Below, piece after piece: positions 58,652 to 64,000 of a DNA stretch of 64,000 bases; positions within the stretch are counted from its first letter, which is position 1; each line of letters opens with the position of its first letter. Origin of the DNA: G020344215 sp039586575 (lineage in GTDB: Bacteria; Gemmatimonadota; Gemmatimonadetes; Palauibacterales; KS3-K002); NCBI GenBank assembly GCA_039586575.1, contig JBDHKD010000005.1:1-64000 (forward strand), in the 5' to 3' direction. The translations under genes and the position numbers were made by a program. The notes beneath the pieces were generated by a model, which saw nothing but the letters and a program-made list of their open reading frames with translations, made no database searches and had not been told where the DNA came from.

Positions 58652-59719
58652 TCATCCCGGCACGAAGTCTTCGTCGGCAGACAGGCTGCGCACCGTAGCG
58701 GCGATGAGTTCCGCTGCCCGATCCACGTCATCCAGAGCTACCATTTCGTTCGGCGAGTGCATGTAACGGTTGGGCACCGAGACCAGGGCGGTGGCGATAC
58801 CCATCCGCGATGTCACGATGCTGTCCGCATCGGTTCTCGTGCGGCTCGGTGCCGCCTCGATCGAGAACGGTATCTGCTCGCGTTCCGCCACTTCGACGAC
58901 GCGCTCGAACAGCACGGGGTTGACTGCCGAGCCGCGGCTGAGGACCGGGCCGCCGCCCAGCCGGTGATCACCGTGCCCTTTCTTCTCGGCGCCGGGATAA
59001 TCGGTGGCGTGGGTCACATCGATCACGATGGCGACGTGTGGGTCGAGGCCGAACGCGCCCGGCCGCGCACCACCACCGCCCAGCCCGATCTCTTCCTGTG
59101 TCGTCGCCACGGCGAAGGCTGCCGCCGAAGGCCGCTCGGCCGCGAGCCGGCGCGCCGCCTCCAACGCCACCAAGGCGCCCACCCGGTTGTCGATGCTCCG
59201 TGATGCCAGTCGTCCGTGCGGTAGCTCAACGATCTCGGCAGCCAGCACGGCCGCATCGCCGACGCGAACACGCTGGCGCGCGTCTTCTCCGTCCGCGGCG
59301 CCGATGTCGATCCACAGATCCTTGATCTTCGAGGCGCGGTCGCGGTCGGCCTGTTCCAGGAGGTGGATCGCCTTCTTGCCGACCACGCCGGCGACCAGTC
59401 CGTCCCGGGTGATGACCTCGACGCGTTGGCCGACGATGATCTCCGGATCCCAGCCACCGATCGCCGAGAAGTAGAGGAAGCCGTCGTCATCGATGTGATT
59501 GACCATGACGCCGATCTCGTCGATGTGCCCTGCAAGCATGACGCGCGGCGCTCCATCCGGGTTGACCACGGCGAAGCTGTTGCCCGCCACATCGCCCCAG
59601 ACGCGATCGGCAAAGGTCTCGGCTTCGGCGCGCCAGGCTCGCGCCGGCGCGCCTTCGAACCCGGAAGGGCCGGGCAGCGCCAGCAGGCGCTTGAAGAACT
59701 CCACTGAGCTCGCCTTCAT
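58652..59719 (-). CDS. M42-family aminopeptidase
   Basis: From ATG 59719 (GAGGACCGAGG immediately upstream) the protein is 355 residues; longer readings add 29 non-conserved codons. Dimetal ligands: MLAGHIDEIG, LASRSIDNRVGALV, TTQEEIGLGGGG, IVIDVTHATD and NRYMHSPNEM. M42 peptidases are large cytoplasmic complexes that trim N-terminal residues from short peptides. It is 28 bp downstream of the E1-alpha gene, with no obvious functional tie. Confidence 0.94.
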   Translation of the reverse strand: MKASSVEFFKRLLALPGPSGFEGAPARAWRAEAETFADRVWGDVAGNSFAVVNPDGAPRVMLAGHIDEIGVMVNHIDDDGFLYFSAIGGWDPEIIVGQRVEVITRDGLVAGVVGKKAIHLLEQADRDRASKIKDLWIDIGAADGEDARQRVRVGDAAVLAAEIVELPHGRLASRSIDNRVGALVALEAARRLAAERPSAAAFAVATTQEEIGLGGGGARPGAFGLDPHVAIVIDVTHATDYPGAEKKGHGDHRLGGGPVLSRGSAVNPVLFERVVEVAEREQIPFSIEAAPSRTRTDADSIVTSRMGIATALVSVPNRYMHSPNEMVALDDVDRAAELIAATVRSLSADEDFVPG

Positions 59720-59747
59720 CCTCGGTCCTCGTTGTCGGTTCAGCGGG

Positions 59748-60932
59748 CTATCGATCAAACGGTGCCGGGCCCGGGTAGCTCGACTCCGGCCACTCCCCGT
59801 ACACACCCTCGACCACGGTCCCCGAGCCGGGCATCGCCGCTCGGCTGGCCAATGCCGCCTCGGCCGCCGACTCGACTTCCGCGGTCACTTCCGCTTCCAG
59901 CTCCGCAAGAACGGAACGATTCGAGTCGGCCGCCGCACCGGCAGTCACCTCCGCGCTCGTGGCCAAATCGAGCGTCCCCTCGATCAGCCATGCCTCGTAG
60001 CAGCCGATGGGATCACGGCGTCCCCAGTAGGCGAAGGTCTCGGGGCCGAACAGGTCGCGCGCCTCCTGCTCGTCGTGCGTCGCGTGGCCGCCCATGCGGA
60101 ACGTCTCCGCCGTGAGAAAGACCGGGCCCGCGCCGGCACGGCATCGTTCCACCGCCCAGCGCGTGGCCGCGTAGGCGTCCAGAACGTTGTTTCCGTCGAA
60201 TTGCGCGCCCGTGACACCGTAGATGCCGGCCCAACCGGCGAAGCCGTCAGCCGCATGGTGCTCCGCGAGCGGGGTGCCCAGCGCCACCTGGTTGTTCTGG
60301 ATGATGTAGACGACAGGCAGGCGCTGCGCCGCCGCGAGATTGAACGCCTCGTGCACCTCACCCGTCTTCGTCGCGCCGTCGCCTACCCAGGTCAACGCCA
60401 CCCGTTTCGATGCCTGGAGACGGAAGGCGAGCCCGAGGCCGGCGATCACCGGGGCCAACGTGCCCACCATACTGATGGGAGCGATCAACCCGTACTCGCG
60501 ACCCCCGATATGCAAGTCGCGACCCCGGTTCGGCGAGTCGGCCGTCGCCAGATAGCCACGCAACATGTCGGCGACCGGCATGCCCATCTCGTGGCAGGCA
60601 CCCGCGTTACGGATCATCGGGGCGACCACATCGCCAGTCGCTCCACTCCGATCGATGGCGTGTACCGGCCCAACCGTGACCGCCTCCTCGCCGGTGCCCA
60701 GCCACGCTTTCGTAATGATGCCCTGCCGTACCCACCGCTTCAGGGTGATGTCGTGCAGCCGGAAGCGAAGGAGTCCGGCGTAAAGCGCCAGTCGCCGCTC
60801 CACCGTCAATCCATCGATGGTGTTTCGCCGCTCGATGTCTGCCTCGATCGTCTCGCGGTAGCGCTCCATCACTTCGCGGTCGGGCGAGAAGTCGACGTAT
60901 TCCGGCGGTTCGAACGCGGGATAGCGCCTCAT
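59748..60932 (-). CDS. Thiamine-diphosphate-dependent dehydrogenase, E1 component alpha subunit
   Basis: The 394-residue protein has the ThDP motif WVGDGATKTGEVHEAFNL to YIIQNNQVALGTP, and GREYGLIAPISMVGTLAPVIAG, with E1-alpha layout (pyruvate, acetoin or branched-chain 2-oxoacid dehydrogenase). The E1-alpha phosphorylation-loop region reads FRMGGHATHDE. No E1-beta, E2 or E3 gene is beside it, so the partner must be encoded elsewhere and the substrate is undefined. The ATG overlaps an upstream small gene by 4 bp (ATGA). Confidence 0.9.
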   Translation of the reverse strand: MRRYPAFEPPEYVDFSPDREVMERYRETIEADIERRNTIDGLTVERRLALYAGLLRFRLHDITLKRWVRQGIITKAWLGTGEEAVTVGPVHAIDRSGATGDVVAPMIRNAGACHEMGMPVADMLRGYLATADSPNRGRDLHIGGREYGLIAPISMVGTLAPVIAGLGLAFRLQASKRVALTWVGDGATKTGEVHEAFNLAAAQRLPVVYIIQNNQVALGTPLAEHHAADGFAGWAGIYGVTGAQFDGNNVLDAYAATRWAVERCRAGAGPVFLTAETFRMGGHATHDEQEARDLFGPETFAYWGRRDPIGCYEAWLIEGTLDLATSAEVTAGAAADSNRSVLAELEAEVTAEVESAAEAALASRAAMPGSGTVVEGVYGEWPESSYPGPAPFDR

Positions 60933-61108
60933 CCGCTCCCTTCCCTGATCTCGATCAGATCACCCGACTCGGCAATACTGTCACCGAAGCGATCGCCGGC
61001 TGCGAACAGAGCTTCGCGCAGGTTCTCCGCCTCGACCTCGAAGACTTCGTACTGCGGCACCTTGCGCTGGTAGCGGATCGTCACGAGGTATACGCGCTGG
61101 TCGCTCAT
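60929..61108 (-). CDS. Small protein cotranslated with E1-alpha (59 aa)
   Basis: The ATG at 61108 gives 59 residues (a TTG three codons earlier is possible). The sequence is a small alpha/beta protein (VYLVTIRYQRKVPQYEVFEV, ENLREALFAAGDRFG) with an acidic C-terminus. Its stop overlaps the E1-alpha start as ATGA, so the two are coupled and the small protein may be a subunit or chaperone of that enzyme. I do not recognise a family. The 106 bp upstream, to the anti-sigma gene, is empty. Confidence 0.7.
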   Translation of the reverse strand: MSDQRVYLVTIRYQRKVPQYEVFEVEAENLREALFAAGDRFGDSIAESGDLIEIREGSG

Positions 61109-61214
61109 AGCTGTCAACCGGTCTGCCTGGTTGCTGTCCTACGGCCCACTCTTGCGTGAGCGGCTCCTGGTGAGTGAGACGGGAAGCGTGGCGGGAGAGT
61201 GGCGGCGCTCGGGA

Positions 61215-61502
61215 TCAGGGGCGGCTCTCCTCCTCCAAAATGGCCTCGAAGATCTTACGCCTGAGCTCCGGCGGCGCGCTGACCCGACCCTGATCGGCCA
61301 CAAAGCGCAGGAACGCCTGCTCGAAGTCCAGACGCGGGTAGCACCGCTTGCACACCTCGAGGTGCTCGCGGATCTTCTCTACCGTCTCCTCGTCCAGCTC
61401 CTCGTCGATGTATTCGTAGAGCTGCGCCAAGACGCCATTGCAGTCGATACTTCCCTGCCCCGGCATCATCTTCCCCATCATGTCCCTGAAGAACCCCGTC
61501 AT
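61215..61502 (-). CDS. Zinc-containing anti-sigma factor (RsrA/ZAS type)
   Basis: The 95-residue protein has the ZAS metal signature: Cys21, then His47, Cys51 and Cys54 in HLEVCKRC, with the helical segment that grips the sigma factor (FEQAFLRFVADQ). RsrA-type proteins bind and inhibit the sigma factor and release it on disulfide stress. It overlaps the sigma gene by 4 bp (ATGA), the usual arrangement. Redox sensing is probable for the family but not demonstrated here. Confidence 0.9.
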   Translation of the reverse strand: MTGFFRDMMGKMMPGQGSIDCNGVLAQLYEYIDEELDEETVEKIREHLEVCKRCYPRLDFEQAFLRFVADQGRVSAPPELRRKIFEAILEEESRP

Positions 61503-62053
61503 CTGATGTACCCCATCTCCTTGGCGTATTCGTAGAGGCGTCGCTGTAAGCGACGCCGGCCGCGGAACAGGCGGGACTTGACCGTGCCCACAGGCAGCTC
61601 GAGTATCTCAGCGACCTCCGCGTAACTCAGACCTTCAACATCGCTCAGGATCACCGGAATCCTGAACTCCTCCGGCAATTCCTGGATCGCCTGTTTCACT
61701 TCATCATCGACGATGAAACGGAAAAACGAGCCCGACGGATCCCGATCCTGCACTTGCTCGAAGACGTTGATGTCCTCAACGGCGTCGAACTGCACCGAGC
61801 TGGGCCGCCTGCTATCTCGCCGGAATTGATTGATGAACGTGTTGCGCATGATCGTCACCAACCAAGCTCGACAGTTCGTGCCACGCTGATACTTGTCCCA
61901 GGCCCGATAGGCCCTCAACACCGTGTCTTGGACCAGGTCGTCCGCGTCCGACGCGCTACCGGTCAGCCGCAACGCCACGCTGTAGAGCGTGTCGAGGTGA
62001 ACCAACGCCTCTTGCTCGAATTCCTGCCGTCTCGTGCTCGCGTTCTCTCCCAT
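61499..62053 (-). CDS. ECF-subfamily RNA polymerase sigma factor (SigR/SigH-like)
   Basis: The 184-residue protein has sigma region 2 (LYSVALRLTGSASDADDLVQ, VLRAYRAWDKYQRGTNCRAW) and region 4 (FRIPVILSDVEGLSYAEVAE, VGTVKSRLFRGRRRLQ). The linker ending in FFRFIVDDEVKQAIQEL and the cognate ZAS anti-sigma place it with SigR/SigH-type stress sigma factors. The ATG has AGGA only two bases upstream, so the real ribosome-binding site is unclear; an inverted repeat (62060-62095) lies just ahead. It diverges from the Crp-family gene. Confidence 0.95.
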   Translation of the reverse strand: MGENASTRRQEFEQEALVHLDTLYSVALRLTGSASDADDLVQDTVLRAYRAWDKYQRGTNCRAWLVTIMRNTFINQFRRDSRRPSSVQFDAVEDINVFEQVQDRDPSGSFFRFIVDDEVKQAIQELPEEFRIPVILSDVEGLSYAEVAEILELPVGTVKSRLFRGRRRLQRRLYEYAKEMGYIR

Positions 62054-62059
62054 CGTCCT

Positions 62060-62095
62060 ATTAGATGGTTGGGGTCAGGGCCGTGCTCATCTAAT
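62060..62095. repeat. Inverted repeat just ahead of the sigma factor gene
   Basis: ATTAGATG (62060-62067) and CATCTAAT (62088-62095) are a perfect 8-bp palindromic pair separated by 20 bp, 6 bp upstream of the sigma start codon. In the minus-strand transcript it would form a stem next to the start and could limit translation, or it may be an operator. Confidence 0.5.
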
Positions 62096-62164
62096 TAAAC
62101 GCCCAGCCCCTAGTGTGCAACGCCAGCGGCGGCCAAAAGGTTCGCCACGGCCGCCGGGTCCCCG

Positions 62165-62189
62165 GGAACCGCCCGAGTGGTGGCTGGTC
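62165..62189 (+). promoter_or_regulatory. Possible ECF-type promoter toward the Crp-family gene
   Basis: GGAAC (62165-62169), 17 nt, GTC (62187-62189) matches the generic ECF pattern on the plus strand. It would give a leader of about 110 nt before the Crp-family gene. A TATATT at 62209-62214 lacks a -35 partner. The 254-bp divergent gap 62054-62307 shows nothing else. Confidence 0.25.
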
Positions 62190-62307
62190 TGGCGCCGACC
62201 TGGTCGAGTATATTGTAGGAGACCCTACCGTCCCCGTTGCCGAGGGCCCGGGCCGGCACTAGGATAGGAGCGCCGTCCCAGCGACCTCATCAGAGAAGGA
62301 GTCGATC

Positions 62308-63012
62308 ATGCGATTCGGCCAACGGCCGATGGCAGTCCTAAAGAGTCTCAACCCCTCGGCTCTGGAAGCGCTGCGCTCCCTTGGCTCGGTGCGCAACTAC
62401 CGCAAGAACGAGGGGATCTACGAGGTGGACCAGCCGGCCGACGCTCTGTACGTGGTGCTCCGGGGCCGCGCCCGGCTCCGGGACCGCGATTGGGAGGGCC
62501 GCGATATCACGGTCAGCTTCGCCGCCGAGGGCGAGCCGTTCGGGCTGGAGGCGCTTGCCGGTCTGACGCGTCGCACGCTGACGGCGATAGCCGCCGAGAG
62601 CAGTGAGCTACTCAGCATCGACGCGGAGGCGCTCCGGGGCTTGCTGGAGCGGGATCCGTCCCTGGCCCGGGCACTGCTTCGTTACACTGCCGAGGTCATG
62701 ACCCATATGGACGAGCGGATCAAGATGCTCGCCTTCCTCGATGTGCCGTCGCGGCTTGCGGGCACGATCCTCTGGCTGGCCGATCGTTACGGCAGCGAGA
62801 GCGAGCGGGGTGTCGAGGTGCCTTACTGGTTCACGCACCAGGAGATGGCCGACCTGATCGGCTCGACGCGCGAGACGGTCACCACGGTTCTGGCCGAGTT
62901 CAAGCGCCAAGGGCTGGTGGACAGCCGTAACCACCACTTTGTGGTGATGGATCGGCGGGCGCTCACCGAGCGCATCCGGTTGCCGCACTTCGGCGAGGCT
63001 GTTGCAGGGTAG
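62308..63012 (+). CDS. Crp/Fnr-family transcriptional regulator
   Basis: The 234-residue protein has an N-terminal cyclic-nucleotide-type beta barrel (RKNEGIYEVDQPADALYVVL, FAAEGEPFGLEALAG), a long dimer helix (MTHMDERIKMLAFLDVPSRL) and a C-terminal helix-turn-helix (WFTHQEMADLIGSTRETVTT). The cAMP-contact residues of E. coli Crp are not clearly conserved, and there is no N-terminal Fe-S cysteine set, so the signal is unknown. It diverges from the ECF sigma gene. Confidence 0.93.
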   Translation: MRFGQRPMAVLKSLNPSALEALRSLGSVRNYRKNEGIYEVDQPADALYVVLRGRARLRDRDWEGRDITVSFAAEGEPFGLEALAGLTRRTLTAIAAESSELLSIDAEALRGLLERDPSLARALLRYTAEVMTHMDERIKMLAFLDVPSRLAGTILWLADRYGSESERGVEVPYWFTHQEMADLIGSTRETVTTVLAEFKRQGLVDSRNHHFVVMDRRALTERIRLPHFGEAVAG

Positions 63013-63162
63013 CAAGCCCGCCGGGCATGCCCTGCGCAGCTCGGTCGCCCGGCACTCCGATTCGCTGGCGACGAGCCACCCCGTACCGCTCAGCAACAGC
63101 TCGTCTAGCATCTAGCCAAACGCGCCAACATCGCTGAGGGCGACCGCGTCGCCGTCAAACCC

Positions 63163-63603
63163 CTAGGGCAGGCCGCGATGGCGCCCCTGGTAGACCCGGG
63201 CGCCGGTCGTTCGATCGTATAGATCGAGGCGCACGACGACACCATCGTAGGCGAGGCTGCCTCGGTACGCGGTCCCGCAACGCAGCGTCAGGCGAAGCGT
63301 AACGGGGGATTCCTCGCGCTGGCGCTGGTAGTAGTTGCGCAGCTTGACGAGTCCCAGCAGAGCCAGAGCTTTGCACTCACCCTCGGCCACCTCGGAAGCG
63401 CCGTAGCGCAGCTCACCCTCGACACCGCCGACCCACGTGCGCAGGCCCGTCCACTGGACCAACGTGGTATCGATCGCCGACACGTCCTCTGGAGTGATAT
63501 CGAAGGGTAGTTGAGCAGCCGCAGGCTCGCGCGGACAGATCGCCAGGGTTGCGACGAGTGCGGTCGTCTTGATCCAGGATCCTATCGTCACCCTTACCGC
63601 CAC
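63163..63603 (-). CDS. Secreted protein of unknown function (146 aa)
   Basis: The 146-residue protein begins with a signal peptide (MAVRVTIGSWIKTTALVATL, probable cleavage after AAA-Q at about residue 30). The mature part has about two cysteines (GECKALALL, TLRCGTAYRG) and beta strands (VVVRLDLYDRTTGARVYQGR). I recognise no family. It converges with the Crp-family gene across 150 bp (63013-63162), in which I see no clear terminator. Confidence 0.7.
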   Translation of the reverse strand: MAVRVTIGSWIKTTALVATLAICPREPAAAQLPFDITPEDVSAIDTTLVQWTGLRTWVGGVEGELRYGASEVAEGECKALALLGLVKLRNYYQRQREESPVTLRLTLRCGTAYRGSLAYDGVVVRLDLYDRTTGARVYQGRHRGLP

Positions 63604-63688
63604 CGTTTGCCGAGTCGTATGGGGACAGCCGAGAACAGGAGAGAACCTAGCTGATTCCCTCTACGGATGGCAGGGGGGACGGCTCGGG

Positions 63689-63898
63689 TCAGCCGACGGT
63701 TTTCGCCGTGCCTCTGAGCTCGGTGATCACGGCCTCGAGCAGGTCGCCGGCGCGTACCATGCTCTCACCGTTCGCACTCTTGCTTCTCACGAACGCCGCT
63801 TCCGCAGCAGCGGCGTTCAACTCACGGTAGGCCGCGAGCGTTTGGCGGGCCAGCTCACGTAAGCGCTTCCACTCTGCTTTCGCTTTGTTCTCCGCCAT
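63689..63898 (-). CDS. Small helical protein of unknown function (69 aa)
   Basis: The 69-residue protein is charged and helical (KAKAEWKRLRELARQTLAAY then an Ala-rich stretch) with no membrane helix or cysteine. AGGAG lies about 10 nt upstream of the ATG. Its context, downstream of a probable partial gene, suggests an operon with the next genes outside the window. I know no family. Confidence 0.55.
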   Translation of the reverse strand: MAENKAKAEWKRLRELARQTLAAYRELNAAAAEAAFVRSKSANGESMVRAGDLLEAVITELRGTAKTVG

Positions 63899-63921
63899 CG
63901 AACTTCATCTCCTCTTCGGGC

Positions 63922-63999
63922 TCAACTCGCACCCCAGGCCGCGGCTACCTGGGCAGCTCCTACGGTACTTGCCTGGTTCAGTGCCCTCAGGGCCGCTGC
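63922..63999 (-). CDS. C-terminal end of an unidentified gene (partial)
   Basis: One minus-strand frame entering from the window edge reads AAALRALNQASTVGAAQVAA and ends WGAS before a TGA at 63924-63922. The Ala-rich helix and GC-rich third positions make it look coding. It would end 24 bp before the 69-residue gene. Too little is visible to name it. Confidence 0.35.
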   Translation of the reverse strand, partial: AAALRALNQASTVGAAQVAAAWGAS

Positions 64000-64000
64000 C

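Noticed and set aside
1..64000. Prophage, IS element, CRISPR or defence island
   Set aside because: No transposase, integrase, phage structural protein, Cas protein or regularly spaced long repeats were found on either strand. Only short 8-bp arrays and isolated inverted repeats are present.

Overview
The window is GC-rich (roughly 65%), densely packed bacterial chromosome. Most genes lie on the minus strand, in long runs whose stop and start codons overlap or sit a few bases apart. The gene content suggests a free-living aerobic bacterium, probably Gemmatimonadota or a related environmental phylum. The clues are the TPR lipoprotein with a CIYFNTYYNA mature N-terminus, the large winged-helix/TPR membrane protein, a B12-dependent class II ribonucleotide reductase, archaeal-type phosphoglycerate mutase, pyruvoyl-dependent arginine decarboxylase and many secreted or lipid-anchored peptidases. 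The phylum call is inference from family patterns. No rRNA, prophage, IS element or CRISPR array was seen.

Layout. 1-0.55 kb: tRNA-Thr, tRNA-Tyr and the start of tuf, driven by a near-consensus sigma70 promoter. 0.5-9.4 kb: cysS, the pyrimidine genes pyrF-pyrD-pyrK, a TPR lipoprotein, a peptidoglycan amidase, smpB, YihY and YtxH membrane proteins and a degenerate receiver. 9.4-16.5 kb: metallo-hydrolase, pyruvate kinase, PEGA lipoprotein, sirtuin, amidohydrolase and small proteins. 16.5-19.6 kb: a 1029-residue winged-helix/TPR membrane protein. 19.9-27 kb: thioredoxin-like protein, M19 dipeptidase, a cDPG-synthetase-like GTPase, HAD phosphatase, apgM, a secreted M20 peptidase and a MOSC protein. 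27-30 kb: nrdJ behind a promoter with two NrdR-like boxes. 30-38.5 kb: a peptidoglycan-recycling operon: a MurQ-DinB fusion, AnmK, NagZ, a sodium-solute symporter and a lipoprotein amidase, followed by gamma-carbonic anhydrase. 38.6-44.7 kb, plus strand: M20D amidohydrolase, nth, gamma-glutamyltransferase, ABC exporter, SRPBCC protein. 44.7-57.3 kb, minus strand: lipoprotein, ccdA, agmatinase and arginine decarboxylase, a Fur-family regulator, two DHH phosphoesterases, an alanine symporter, two PHP proteins, coaE, an Fe-S carrier and trxB. 57.5-64 kb: DtxR-family regulator, M42 peptidase, E1-alpha dehydrogenase subunit, anti-sigma/ECF sigma pair, Crp-family regulator and small proteins.

The most informative observations are: (i) the recycling operon, which pairs cytoplasmic NagZ, AnmK and MurQ with a symporter that may import muropeptide sugars; (ii) the MurQ-DinB fusion; (iii) the nrdJ promoter with two NrdR-type palindromes centred 31 bp apart; (iv) two sigma70 promoters whose -35 hexamer contains the TGA stop codon of the upstream gene; (v) the large one-component membrane regulator candidate; and (vi) several AT-rich or 8-bp-unit inverted-repeat structures between genes.
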